Source of the DNA: Zanthoxylum bungeanum
Lineage: Eukaryota; Streptophyta; Magnoliopsida; Sapindales; Rutaceae
DNA: 64,000 bases
NCBI GenBank assembly: GCA_019454045.1
Contig: SKCR01041535.1
Location: 1-64,000, forward strand
Reading direction: 5' to 3'
Below, piece after piece: positions 1-12,927 of this stretch. The notes beneath the pieces were generated by a model that did not search any database, was not told where the DNA came from, and saw only the letters and a list, made by a program, of their open reading frames with translations. Within the stretch, counting starts at the first letter, position 1. Each line of letters begins with the position of its first letter. A program made the position numbers and the translations under genes.

Positions 1-113
1 ATAAACATCTTGGTTGCGGGTGAGTCACGGTAAAAACTCGATTGATAGTGAAAATCTCCAAGCGCGGCTTGAGGGAGTGGACGTAGGCATCGTTGGCCGA
101 ACCACTATATCTC

Positions 114-2119
114 TGTTGGATAATTATGACCCATAGCATTACTATTTTGTAAAAGACATGGTGTTCTTTGTACAAATTAACTATGTGACAAAATGAAATT
201 GATCTTTTATCATTTGTAATTGAATTACTTTGATATATAAATGATAAAAGTCCATATGATCAGTTCCAGATTAATAAGACATGAGACAATATTAATCCAT
301 GAAATATTTGATCATTAAATATCTCTAGTCGTAGTATTATCGAGACTGGACATCGATAATGTCGAATAGGCTAGTATTGCACTCGTGCGCGTTATGAAAG
401 CTTAACGACATAGTTCTCATATATTTAAGTATTGGATACTTATGCATGTGTGATGGGAGGTTCTGTTAACCGTTGGACCGGGAACAGCTTCGCTCTGGAT
501 AGACCCATCAGAATCCCATTGGTAGTATGACTATGTGTCTATGGGAATCCGAATCAGGGTATGTGTATTTGGTCTTAACCTGAGACTTGTATCGCTAATA
601 CTTGCGACAATCAGTATACTTTGGTTTTGGTCGTCCGGGGCTTTAACAGGTTCTGTGTACGCCTCTTATGGGTATACTGAGAATCGTAGTGTGTTGGGTG
701 TGATGTCAAGATGGAAGTATCACTTCAGTCATATGAAGATGATAATCACGTAGGATACATAACTGGTACTCTTAAATGCTGCAGTTATCGGGATAGTATG
801 ACTAGGTCATGATTATCCGATTATAGAGACTAGTTGCTAGTGGTTCGATATATGCTTCGTACGGGGTAGACACAATTCCAGCCTCAGGCCTAGCATGTGA
901 CATCTGATACTGGATCGTAATACGTAATACGCAATACACTGTATACTACGCCGGATAAAGATTACATATTCTTTGTTGAATATTTTTGGAGAATTGGGTA
1001 GGCACAGTGTTTTACTAGAAGCCAAACATGTCTTGTAAATCGGTAAGAACGTGGTACGGGGTACGCACGTGTTTGGATAGTCCGACAACCGGATTTACTG
1101 TCAACATATTCAGGGATCTATTGGGTCGCTTCCCAAAGATTCGCCGATGACATTTGACTCGAACAGAATTAATTTGAGATTAATCATGAGAGAGAAAATT
1201 AATCTGGGATTAATTACGGCAAGAATTGATTTGAGATTAATTGCGTCGAGAATTTATCTGGGATTAAATTCGTCGAGAATTTATCTGGGATTAAATTCGT
1301 CGAAAAAGAGAGAACGCGATAATTTGGAATTAATCGGCAAAATGAATTTAATAGTGAAATTGAATTTTACTATTTAATTTATTTAATTGGGCTAAAATAA
1401 TATATTAGACATATTAATTGAAATTAGATTTCAATGTGGAATTAAAATTGTATTTTAATTCGTGCGAACGAATAATTTTGGAATTAATTCGTAAGTGACT
1501 TCCGTAATAATTTTGCGAAGCATTATTATTTAATTTAATTGGATTTAATTACGTTGTGACGGAAAATTCGTTTAGTCAGATTAAATGAAACCGGGCACAA
1601 AGTGTGTTGTATGAACCCACTTGAATTTTGAATTTAAAAGTGGTGGGACCGACTTCACTTACATCAATTGTTGGACATGTGATGGAAGTGGTTGGGCTTG
1701 ATTTGTGGATTTGATTTGTTGAAAGTAAGGCTTGCTTTACTTATAAAACACTCAAACCAATTTCAACACACAAACTTTGTATTTAAACCAAGTCAACTTT
1801 GGAAGTTAGATAGAGTTACTATTCACAGTATTTCATATTCTCTTTTTCCCCTCTAATGTGGTGACTCTCTCCTTCTCCCATGGAGTTTTTGTTGCAAAAA
1901 TTCTTGTAAGCTAGCACTTCAAAGAGCAAATAAGGTGATAGGGAAACCAATTCTTTGAGTTTGGAACACAAAGAAAAGCTTGGAGCTCTTCACAAACATA
2001 CAAATTTTTAACTCCATCATCCAAGCCAATCAATGTAAGTTTATTCTGCATCTTATTTTGATTATTCACACACTAAATCATGTTGTAGAGATCATTGGCA
2101 TGTTCTAGGACCACTAACA
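114..2119 (+). mobile_element. Solo LTR with perfect 5-bp target duplication
   Basis: The element starts TGTTGGATAATTATG and ends CCACTAACA, so it has TG...CA termini. It is flanked by ATCTC at 109-113 and ATCTC at 2120-2124. No gag or pol sequence and no primer-binding site lies between, so it is best read as a solo LTR of about 2.0 kb left by LTR-LTR recombination. Orientation is assumed. It contains a small tandem array at 1165-1310. The superfamily is not determined. Confidence 0.7.
1165..1310. repeat. 27-bp tandem repeat inside the solo LTR
   Basis: Two identical 27-bp units lie at 1250-1276 and 1277-1303 (GAATTTATCTGGGATTAAAT plus TCGTCGA). They are preceded from about 1165 by degenerate versions containing (A/G)ATTAAT and TGAGATTAAT. 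The open frame over this stretch is a by-product of the repeat. Confidence 0.75.
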
Positions 2120-2331
2120 ATCTCATGGTGTTATTTTCTATATCCCTTAACTCTTTAATTACCGCAAGTTTATTTTTGTATGTACTTATATATTATAAAC
2201 TTGCATATAGGTAATATTTATTTGTTGAGAAAATATACCTTAAGCTTAATTGGTAAAAGTAGTTAAAATCGACAAAGATTTTAAATTCCGCATTATTAGA
2301 CAATAACTCAATTCACCTCCCTCTTTGGAAT

Positions 2332-3705
2332 ATAGAGATTGATTGTTGTCATTGCTTGTAGGTAGTTTCAGAATATGTATTCAAATGAGGGAATAAGACG
2401 GGAGAGAAACTATAATGTGTATTAGAAACACTGTTTGAGAATTTATAGATAAACAAATTAGGCATAAATATTAAGTGTAGGTAAGTAAATCAATTGTCTC
2501 GTTTAAACTATAAGATCAACTAAATTCATATCATTTACAAGGTTAATACCTAAAATCTTATTAAGATTTTTATTATGATATGAAATTATAGTCAAAGATT
2601 TGCTCAACCCGTACAAAGTGCGGGCCCTATATTAGTTATAGTAATTTTATAAGAGATTGATTTTTTTTTGAAACATTAGAAACCCTACCGACAAACCACC
2701 TGACTCGAACTTAAACGGAGTAAGTAAAACCCTCTGTTATCTAAAGCTCTTAGAATAAATACACTCATTGACTGGAACTCAGAACTTCACAACTAACCCT
2801 AAATTAATTTGAAATTGTTATTACTATAATTAATAAATGAGAATAAAGTAGTAACAAATGAAATGGGAATAAAGATGGAGAAATAATGATTCGAGGTGTT
2901 TCCCATTTCAATTGGTCGAATATATATATAGTAGTAAAAATAATAGACATAATCCATTTTAATCAAAAACATATATTTGGTTTATATTTATTTAATATTT
3001 TTTAAAAATTTTTGTTTTTGTTTTTAAAGGTGAGAAAAAGAGAGTTGATAATCGAATTTTATTTTAAGGAATCTCGAGACTTTAGAAAAAGAAAGAGAAA
3101 AATCGAATAATTAACAGTTAAAACAACTTTGTAATGAACTTAGGAGCAAAGCCATTGGCGGTCCAGGTGGTGATTCGGACGAGGAAGTTTGAATATTTAA
3201 AGTGAGATAGGGGCCATTGGGCTTCTAGAAGGCGGCGCAGAAGTATTAGTTTTAGGGTTTTGCCGAGTGATTTTCCAAAATTTTTAGCGGACTCCTCACT
3301 CGATTTTCAATCTCATTTTTTTCAATGATGAAATATATTAAGTAACATAAAGTGCAACATCAATTCAGCCAAATCAGCTCAAATATAATTCTTAATTAAA
3401 ATAAGAGTCTATTTTAGTTAAGATATCACCTAATAACATAAAATCTGTGAACTATGATTCTCTCGTAACCATCATAAGGACCAAATCACACCTATTAAAA
3501 TATTGGCGTATAAGAGGATTTATAGGAGCGGTCGGTCTTCCTACTTCAACTACAACCGGGAATACAATCCTAGAACAGAAAAAGGATTACACAATACAGA
3601 AATAACAACCCTAAGCTTTTACATCTGCCTATATACAATTTTTAACAAATCAAAACTCGAAAAATCTAAAAGAAAAAAAATTGACGTCAAGGGAATCCCA
3701 TACAG
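2332..3705. other. Intergenic, AT-rich; Helitron-like hairpin and promoter-like patch
   Basis: No convincing coding region was seen. A Helitron-like 3' end lies at 2608-2634. The stretch 3190-3265 has a possible TATA-like ATATTTAAAG, a GGGCC/TGGGC pair and a telobox-like TTAGGGTTTT, a combination known from housekeeping promoters, but no gene follows it. A short open frame at 3503-3715 has no recognisable features. Confidence 0.5.
2608..2634 (+). mobile_element. Candidate Helitron 3' terminus
   Basis: A 7-bp GC-rich hairpin (CCCGTAC, loop AAA, GTGCGGG at 2608-2624, with one G-T pair) is followed 10 bases later by TTAG and then T. Helitrons typically end with a short hairpin about 10 bases before CTRR, inserted before T. 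A diverged homologous end, with the same upstream AATCAATTG(T/C)... segment, is at 15400-15436 and finishes CTAA|T. The 5' end could not be placed. Confidence 0.4.
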
Positions 3706-4662
3706 TCCATTGTAAGAGCTCCACTATAATTTCCAGATTTTTTTGGGATATTTTTGGAAGATTTTGGATCGCATTTAAGGTTTCGGAACGAGATAATATT
3801 GAAGAACAAGAGTGTAAGTGTTGAAAAATAGATCAGAATATCTTAAGGTGGAATTTCATTGCATTGGAAATCGCGAAATGCGAAAGGACTGATTACGCAA
3901 TTTAAATATATTATTTTACACGGATAAAGTTTGTTGTTTCGGCAATAGAATTAGCAAATAATTCTTCTGACCGAGGTGATTCTTCGACCGTTGGACTTAT
4001 TTTTCTGAGATGAATAATTTTTATGTTGAACTCTTTTCAAAATTTATATCAGAAGAGCCATAAAAATATGAATTTCCGAATGAGTACATTGTCAGTTACC
4101 AAATTACAATTATGCGGGGTTGTTTGGTAAATTTCAGAAAGTTTCTTATAAATACCCTAAGTTTCCACACATTATAAAAATGACAAAAACTTCTCAACTT
4201 ATCCCACCGACCCCCCCGGATGGTGGCCAACGTCGGCCATAATTTGGCCTCCACCGTCCAGTGAAACGATAGGGACAGGACTGGTCGGTCACTGCGCATC
4301 CATTGGTGGTCGGCGACAGCCTTGGAATCGCTGAAAAATAGCGAGAATGAGGAGGATTTGTGCGCTTCTTACCCATCTTGGTTTTGACTCGTCGTTATTT
4401 TCAAGTTAAACGTGCAATGTTCGGATGCTTCCAGTAGATTTGTAGAGTTATGTTTTGATGTGTATTGAATGAATTGTGTTATAGTAGATTACATATGTAT
4501 AGTTGGTAGAATTCGAGTGAAATCAAAATGAATTATATCGATTCAGTGGGTTAAGCGAGTTTTCGGTAAAATCCAATTTTGCCTACGTCGATGTTTGGAT
4601 GATCGTAATGAGAGATATGATTTAATTATGATGGTATGATGATGTTTAGATGGTTCTAGAAG

Positions 4663-4795
4663 GGCAGAACCCATAATTAGCCCACTGAACTTTTATCCAA
4701 CATCTCAATAGCCCACCGAACTTTTATTTTCACCCATTAGCCCACTGAACCCTTAAAAACCGTGTAACCAGCCCATTCAATGTAACGTCGTTCCG
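4663..4795 (+). repeat. MULE left terminal inverted repeat
   Basis: It is inverted and similar to 9298-9430. It contains three spaced copies of a (T)AGCCCAC(T/C)GAAC motif and ends near a CGTTCC motif shared with the other TIR. Confidence 0.88.
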
Positions 4796-5351
4796 TTTAC
4801 CGTCCACGTCATATTTTTCGTTTGGAGTTGATGACGTGGCAGCCAACAATGCAAATATAACAGAACACATATTTGACCCCCTGAACTTTTATAATGCATC
4901 ACATTAGCCCACTGAACTTCAATATTTTGACTGTAAGCCTACATAAGTCTCAAAAATGATGTTAAAAACTCTTTATAACTACATAAACCATCATCAACAC
5001 AATCATGTCTTGAATGCAATGTGTTTTTAGATTTCTTTTGTTATAAACTTTTTTCTTTGCTTTTTGATTGAAACCAAGAATCAACAGGAACGTATGTTCT
5101 AAAGCACAGTAGAGACAACCAAAAGCGGTTAAGGGATCAAACGATTAACGATAATACTATATATTTGAGTTAAAATTCTGCCTTGATAATACCATCACTG
5201 AAGCCAAATTCAAGCAAAAAGTAGAATATTAAAGTATCATCCAAAATGAAATATTTTAGTTTTGTCCAAAATGATCTAAAATATCTTACTAACATCAAAA
5301 TGATCTGAACTAATATGTTATCCATCAGTCTTTACGCGTCCTCTTCTTGTC

Positions 5352-8300
5352 TCAAATTTCTTGAAGCTGCCTTCCAGTGACTGCATCAAAACCGTTCCAT
5401 TGCAATCCTTTGTACTTATGTCCTAGAATGCTTCTTGATCCACTAGCAATGCTGGAAGAGAGTGTTGGTGTTGGATTTTGAGTAGAACTTGCGTGTGTAT
5501 TAGTTTGACTCCCATCTTGCTGCCTTTGCAAGAAAGCATTCGCATTTTGCATGCTCATGCTCACAACCCTGTCTCCTTGCAACATCCATGAACTTCTCCT
5601 TACATTGATGGACTGTTTATGCACAAATAGAGCAGATAAATAAATTTTAATATCCAAAGCTAGGTTAAGCAATTTTAACAAAACGATAATTATTAAAGTA
5701 CCTGAATTCCTCTCGGTCTTGTTGGGCATGATGTCTTGTTGTGGCCTTGTTATTTGCACAAGGAGCATGTCATATTCCTCCCAACTCGTGATGTCTTCCC
5801 AACTTTTTTTGGTTCATCATTGTCTTTACGACGATTTAACTTAGGCCTACCAACTTTAGCTTTGTAAGGAGGAGGTAAAATCAACCCTTTATTCATTTTC
5901 TGCCATCTCTCTTTGTCTTGCATTGGGTACATAAAATAGTTATAGGCCTTAAGGAATGTGTCTTTATGGTACCAATTTGAGACAAATTGTTCAGGATGTT
6001 TGTGGGCAGATAAATGGCTCAAATAACATGCCTACATGGTATGCCGCTTAATTGCCATTCTCGGCATGTACAAGTCTATCTCAGTAAAGAAACAACATGT
6101 CTAACTTGAACATTTTTCACACTCAAAATTTCGTATTCATCTTCTCCATTGAATACCATTTGCCAATCAAACGATTTTGATTTGTTCCTCTCAACCCTCT
6201 TCATTGCCATTGGTGATATATCACATATCCATGTTTTGGAAAACTCTCGCCTACGAGTTATCCTAGTCATTACCATCCTACGTATCTCATCTAACATAGT
6301 AATAATATGAAGATACCGAGTATATAATATCCACCCATTAAATTTTTAGAGATGTTGTTATCAACCATATCACATTTAGTCATCTCTGGAAGAAAGCTCT
6401 TACCCATTGGTGAATTGGATATTCAATCGTGTCTTGAACAATATCCTTACCCATAGTTGCAAGTTTGTCCATATTCCTCTGCAGCTGATTCTTATTGCTT
6501 GACTTTGCGCACTTCCAAAAATACTTTTTCTGTTCTGCTCCCCTCCATCTCTTTGCCCAAGCTGCATAGATGTGTCTTGCACACATCCTATGATAAACAG
6601 CTGGTAACTCTTCTCTTAATGCCTTGTCAAGACCCTAATTAATATAAAGTAAAAGATATAATGTCAAGACAACAAGTTCCATTTTTTAAAAAACAAATGC
6701 AGGAATGATATAGATATATGTCAAGACAAAAGTCCAAATTACATGTGATCCACACTGACATAAATAATACTCATTTCTGTCAAATGAATTACATTTTGCT
6801 CAAGTTCTTTTAAGTCCTTGAATTGTCGAATTGATAATCATGACTGCCCTTACAAATCACATATTCAATGATCATCCAGAGGTAAAAACTTGCTCAATAT
6901 ATCAAAACAAAATATTATTTTCATATAATTAAAACAAAATATTATATTTACATACATTTTGCATGTCACTCATGATATTGTATCCTTCCCCATCTCCTAA
7001 AGGCAAGTCATACTTCAACAACCTTATAAACCAGCCCCAATTATAAGCATTCTCTATCCGAACCACAGCCCAAGCAATTGGAAACATTTGATTATTTTCA
7101 TCCCTTCCTATGGCACACAACAATTGACCCTCACATAACCCTTTTAAGAAACAGTCATCTACACCAATTAACTTCCTACAACCATTTATAAAACATTCTT
7201 TGCATGCCTTAAAGCAAACATAGAAACATAAGAATTCCCCTCTTGTACTTTCTTCTCTGCTGGTTTCAACCACATAAGTTGAACCGGGATTTGTTCTCAA
7301 AACCTCATGGGAGTAATCATGCAAGTCCCCATATTGTTCATATAGTCTCCTACAATGTCTTTGAGAACTTTCTTTCTTACCCTCTGGCAATTAGTCCACC
7401 CGACATTTAGATTATATTCAGACTTGCAAAAATCTTTTATGTCTTTTACTTTTATCCCATGATGTTGTGTAATCTTTTTTTCCAGCAAGAAAGCCAAGTT
7501 GTTTGAAGTAGCCATTGGATTATTTTGCACCCTGTAACACTTGTGATTTGGTGTGTACATTTTCACCATCATTGTGTTTTGTTTTTCTCTCCATACTTAC
7601 ATATAGTTTCCAAGGACAACCGACCAAAAAATGCACTCTTATACGGTCTTTGTCATTTGAGTAATAACGAAGTCCAACACCTTTAACAATTGCATACTTA
7701 GTAATAGCTTGCCTCACTTGTGTCACATTCTCAAAGCCCATATCAATGCAAAATATAAGGACTGTACTTGTAGGATCATATTTAATTGTTTGATCATTTC
7801 CACTCAAACCAATGTTGTCTTCATCATCATCACTAACAATAGAACCAACCTCATCTTCATCTCTTGCCTCTTGTTCTTCATCCTCTTCAGAATCTTCTAA
7901 ATCATCCTCTGCAAAACTAACATCATATGCTTCAAGAAAAAGTTATGGTAAGTCATCAGCTTCTTCTGGCACATTTTTTTTCTGTGATTTTTCTCTAATA
8001 CCAGTCTGCTCAATTTTCTTCTTCATTTTTTCTCTTGCTGCAACTAACTTCTCGTCCTCTTCCTCACTTAAGTAAAGTTCATTATAGTTCTCTTCAATAA
8101 CATTATTCTCAATAGGTTGGTTAAGTCCGTTCTCTAAAACTTGAGAACTCAGATCTTGAAATAATTTAATCCCTCCCACAACGTAAAAGTCCAGCTTATC
8201 ACCACTCTCTACTTTCTCACCAATTGAACACAAAATCAAGTCATCCACAACGAGGCAAAAATCTCCTACATGTTTATGATTAACCCATATAGCTCCCACA

Positions 8301-8419
8301 CTAGCATACCCAAGCTCTTTTATATAGACTTGCACATTCACATACGACAAGTGATCGAAGTCAAATTTATCCTCGACAACGTCAACGTGTCCACCCACAT
8401 ACTTTATTTCCCTAGTCAT
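5352..8419 (-). pseudogene. MULE (MuDR-type) transposase, decayed
   Basis: In coding order the pieces are: a PB1-like N-terminal domain starting at ATG 8419; an acidic linker (about 7800-8000); a MuDR N-terminal domain with CPWKLYVSMERK near 7600; a frameshift into the PNHKCYRV segment (7572-7297); and the DDE transposase core at 7390-6955, with GVDDCFLKG, FPIAWAVV and MSDMQ. A GT-AG intron is predicted at about 6955-6635, joining MSDMQN to GLDKAL and the CARHIYAAW segment. Two frameshifts follow near 6385 and 6330. A SWIM zinc finger (CTC...CRH) lies at 6072-6028, bracketed by in-frame stops at 6076-6078 and 6019-6021. A C-terminal zinc knuckle (CSLCK, stop, QGHNKTSC) near 5765-5710 also contains a stop. 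The domain order is that of a complete plant MULE transposase, but this copy cannot make it. Confidence 0.85.
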
Positions 8420-9297
8420 GAAAACTACCTCAATGGTGAATAATCAACTTGACAAACATGTCACCCATTTTCCCTGAAAATTGGGACCACAACTACATAA
8501 GGACAAGCACAAATTAAACAAAAGACAGAATTCTCAATTGATTATTCAGAAACTACATCCGACAGTGAGGACCACAACATCAATTTTCAATTCAATAATA
8601 CAATAATTAATTGGTAAATTTCAAAGCACACAGAGAAAGCTAATTGACGACGACGTTAATTAATTGTTAAATTAATTTGAGAAAATATTTATCATCAGCT
8701 TATTAACAAGCCAAATGAAAACCATTGGATTATTTATTTCAAAAATGAAATTTCAATACATAAACATTAAACATTAACAAAACATTATAATTTTGTAACA
8801 AGAAAAATCCTAGATGGGTTCTGAGATACACACGACCAAACTTTAAATAATAAGTATTAAAGAAGAGAAACAATTACCTTAGCAGTGATGGGTTCGATTA
8901 ATGACAACGATTCACACTATAATAGTGCCTAAAAAATCGAAGCTTAATGACAGCGATTCACACTCGCAGTGATGAGTTCGATTCACACTATAAACAATTA
9001 AGGTGATGAGCTGAGCTCGAATTTGTAAAAGGAGACGAGATGAGTTAAATTTTATTTTTTCATAATTTTTGCTTCAGCCATGAACAAATGCTTTTGGGGA
9101 AGAATATGGAGAGTCTAGCAATTTCGCCTTTAGGGTTGTGTTAGGGTTGCAATTGGGAAAATATGAGGGAGTGGAAAATAGTTGGCTTCCACATGTTCAA
9201 AAAAGTGGAATGAGTTGGCTTCCACATGTTTAAAAAAGTCTACGTGGAACTGAAAAAAATCTGAACAATCCCACTTAACGTTCTGTTCATTACACGC

Positions 9298-9430
9298 GCG
9301 GAACGGCGTTACGTAAATGGGATGGTTACACGGTTTTTAAGAGTTCAGTAGGTTAATGGGTGAAAATAAAAGTCCGGTGGGCTATTGAGATGTTGGATAA
9401 AAGTTCATGGGGCTAATTATGGGTTATGCC
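9298..9430 (-). repeat. MULE right terminal inverted repeat
   Basis: Read on the minus strand this begins GGCATAACCCATAATTAG, against GGCAGAACCCATAATTAG at the left end, and stays colinear to GTAACGCCGTTCC. Differences are scattered substitutions. Confidence 0.88.
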
Positions 9431-9924
9431 ATTTTAGAAGGTCCATGAACATTCTGTTGTTTCATAATTTTTTTTGGAAAATTTCCCAAAAACGCGAATT
9501 CAAGGATTTAAGCTAATTGGATATACTAGAATGGTATATTATGATATATCATAAGTATTATAAAGGTTTCAGAAGAAAACTTGAAAGATCCAAAAGGCAC
9601 CGGATCCGTTTGTAATGTTTTCAAATTTTTCGGAGGATTTCGGGTATTGTATCGGAAAGTGAATTTTATGTTATGAATTTGTAGTATAATGTTTTAAGAG
9701 TAAGAAACTGAAATTGTTGGAATCAGACTTGAATTGAGTGTTCCGAGAAAGTCCAGAAGTTTGTTATAGCTAAGTCAGAAATTCCACAAAACTGCGATTA
9801 TAATCGCGTTTTATAATTTATTTTGATAGATTTGACTAGAATCAGGAGTGTTCGCGAGATCATGTAAGTATTCCATGCAATGAATACCTGGAATATTGTT
9901 TGTTGCTTGTTTGTATAAGAGATA

Positions 9925-10071
<147 letters not shown>

Positions 10072-10430
10072 CCAGTATAATTATCTTAGAATAAGTATAT
10101 GATATATTATTTTCGTTTTGTCATTTGTGAGTTATTTGTTACTGGATGGTGGATTTGATAGTGTTATATGATATAATGATATAGTATCTCAATGTACGAG
10201 TTATTTTTCAATGGTTAGTGAATATAAACACACACACTTGTCTTTAGAATAAGTATGTGATATAATGTGATCGTTTTTGTAATTTGTGAGTTAGTTTTCA
10301 ATGGATAATGGATTTGATATTTGTTATGTGATGTGTCTGACATGTGGATGAATGTTTTTGGTTATTTATTTTTCGAAAATTATTTTAAGAAATTTATTTT
10401 CAAAGAATTTTCCTTTTAAATGAAATATAT

Positions 10431-11040
10431 TTGATTTTTTTTTTGCTTTTGATACGATATTATATGTTTACGACGTGGTGTGTATACTATATTTTTACAT
10501 TTTTATGTTTGAAACCTATGTGGTGCTTGTATAGGGTCTTGTCCAGCTGCAGTGGACCGACCCGCTATCCTATCTCGACATGGTCATATTTCAGAGAATG
10601 TCCGCTTAGAGCCTGCGACTTGGACATTGGACTCCTGGTTTATTCGTCCAGTGAGTTGGTCCATGGACGCTTGATATAGATTTATTATGATATTGATTTG
10701 AGATTTGATTTCATTTTCAGTAAAAATCTTTATGTTATCTTTTGAATATCCATGTTTTATGGTTTTCTGAAAAAAGAACTTTTGAAGAAGTTTAGTTCCG
10801 TTAAACTTTCTTTTGATTGAGATATATTTGATTTCGTTTACGATACGATATAATATGTTTATGTCAGATTGCTCATACTACGTTTTATTTTTTAATGATT
10901 TGACTTGTCGTGATGTCTGTATAGGGTCCATCCATCTTAAATGACACGACCTGCTATCTTCTGTCGACATAATCATGTTTTGGCCAATATCCGATAAAGA
11001 CACGCGACTCAGACATTGGACGCCTGATTAGTGTTTTGAA
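10431..11040. repeat. Diverged tandem duplication of about 390 bp
   Basis: The segment from about 10440 to 10650 recurs from about 10830 to 11030. Shared blocks are GATACGATAT(T/A)ATATGTTTA, GT(C)TGTATAGGGTC, CGACC(C/T)GCTATC and GCGACT(T/C)(G/A)GACATTGGAC. It lies within the long LTR and carries no coding signal. Confidence 0.7.
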
Positions 11041-11092
11041 GTATTTTCAAAATATGAGATTAAAGTGATTTCTTTATGTTTCTGTTTTTTGA

Positions 11093-11350
11093 GAGTAGAT
11101 GAGATTGATTGTATGAAGTTTGTATTATGATTTTTGTTTCTGATTATGGATGAGATTGACGGTATGAAATTTATATTATGATTTTCATTTCTGATTGTGG
11201 ATTAGATTGACTGTATGAAATTTAATATTATGATCTACGTATCTGATGATGCATATTTGATTGTATATAATTTTTATTATGATTTTCATTTCTGATTGTG
11301 GATGAGATTGATGGTGGGGAATTTGTATTATGTTTTCTGTTTCTGATAAC
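11093..11350. repeat. Five copies of a ~51-bp imperfect tandem repeat
   Basis: The unit runs GATGAGATTGA, TGTATGAA, TTTATATTATGATTTT, TTTCTGATTGTG. Copies start near 11098, 11149, 11201, 11250 and 11301, with substitutions and small indels. The array lies within the long LTR. Confidence 0.75.
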
Positions 11351-12531
11351 GAGTGAGATATATTTTGTGGCATTTGTAATGATAATGTGTGTGTGATCAG
11401 TTTGGTTGATGGCTTAGCTCATGTCATAATAGTTTTAGTTCAGGCGTCCGCTCGGACGAAATTCATCTATTACCTATTATAAAATATGTATTGAGTCTCG
11501 TACGAGCTTCGTTTGATCGAGTCGGTATAGGTTTGTGTAAGAATATTTTAGATGTTTCTCTCATTCGTTTATGATATATTAATACATCCTTAGTCGGTTT
11601 GTTTTTTACGATTATGGTATGATTATTACGTATAATTTTTGGAAACTTGTACAAGGTACTTTTCTAAGTATGTATATGTATTTTAAATATGGATCGTTTG
11701 AAATGTTATTCGTATAAAATATTAGTGCTTAACTTGTTATTAATGAAAGTTTTAAACCTTATGATTTGATGATATTTCAAACATGTATCATTCTCGGTTA
11801 TATGATAAAATAGATTCATCCTAGAATGCATATATTTTGGACATTATAATTTTGTTTAAAGTCTCGGGTTTTGTATTTAGTATGCCTAATGAACTATGTT
11901 TATGGATTTAAGTATTTTCGGAAGACGTTGTATATATAGAGCTATAAGAATAGAATGGAGTTTTAAAGGTTTTTCGATACACACACATACACATGTTTAT
12001 ACGTACACTATTTTGAAGATTTATTCTCGTTTTATATAGTATGAGTATGATTACTTACTGAGTTTTATAACTCACATCACAATAATTTAATAGTTTTGGT
12101 AAGTTCAAATAGATCGGTCAACCACACAAGCTTTTGTGAAGTCATGCTTGAGACGACGAATCACCAAGCTGCAGTCAGTCACTCTAGAGTCCTGAAAGAT
12201 GTTCTAATAGTCTAGAAGTTATGTTAGTTAAGTTTTGAATTGTGCAATTCACGTTGTTTTATGTATCTAATACAAATTTTGATTTGTACGAGTAATTATG
12301 GGTACGGAGCTCTTGAGTATTGATGTTGAAAATTGATATATCTTGGGTAGAGACCATAGGTTTTTTTTGCATATTTGATGTTTATTACAAGTTGTTTTGA
12401 TGCTGGACTGTGTACCAGGTTGTACAATTTTAGGATGTATCATGTTCGTTTTTTTATTAGAATTAAGGTTCAAGAATATTAGTTATTCATGTCTACTGCT
12501 AGTAGCTTTATGCCTCTGGTGGGATGTTACA

Positions 12532-12919
12532 TCCTCCTTCAAATCTACCAATTCAGTCTCATAGATCTTTTATGGGTTGATGCAAAAGATGAAAGAGCTA
12601 AAAAAACCATAAAAAAAAAACTTAAAAACCAACACATATCCATATCTGATTAGAGAATACAACCACCGCAAAAGAGTCTTTTGGAGCCACATATGAAGAT
12701 CTGGACATACAAAAAACCATTAAAAGGAAAAGAAACAGAAAAGGATCAGAAGAATAAACGAAGAAAAACAACAACAAAAATGAGAAAAACATAGAAAAAT
12801 GTGAGCTGATCAAGGGAATTTTTTTTTTAGAGAAGTGAAGAAGAGGAAATAGGGATGAGAGAGTTGTAACCGCCGACCTCTTCTCAAAGGGTTGCTTTGG
12901 ATGGTGTATGGAGAGAGTT
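12532..12919. other. Intergenic, no gene seen
   Basis: This A-rich stretch lies between the end of the long LTR and the hAT-type MITE. A short minus-strand open frame (12622-12813) is hydrophobic and poly-Phe-like because of A-runs; it is not supported as a gene. Confidence 0.5.
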
Positions 12920-12927
12920 CCTCAATT

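Larger units (their letters stand above)
1..2331 (+). mobile_element. Old Copia-type LTR 3' portion, split by a younger solo LTR
   Basis: The first 113 bases contain an arrangement often found in plant LTR R/U5 regions: a GAGGGAGTGGACGTAGG stretch followed by CCGAACCACTATATCTC. After the nested LTR (114-2119) and its target duplication, the same kind of sequence seems to resume at 2125 and ends near 2331 with CAATTCACCTCCCTCTTT, typical of the end of large plant Copia LTRs. No coding region of this older element is present and its left end lies outside the window. The family assignment rests on motif resemblance only. Confidence 0.5.
4663..9430 (-). mobile_element. Mutator-like element (MULE) with long terminal inverted repeats
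   Basis: The first about 130 bases (4663-4795) are inverted at 9298-9430 with roughly 90 percent visible agreement, beginning GGCA and ending TGCC. The flanking 9-mers TTCTAGAAG (4654-4662) and TTTTAGAAG (9432-9440) match at 8 of 9 positions, which fits the 9-bp target duplication of the superfamily; one extra base lies before the right copy. The TIR is built of sub-repeats of the type AGCCCAC(T/C)GAACTTTTAT, repeated again at about 4870-4925. The interior encodes a broken transposase on the minus strand. The element inserted into the long LTR around it. Confidence 0.88.
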
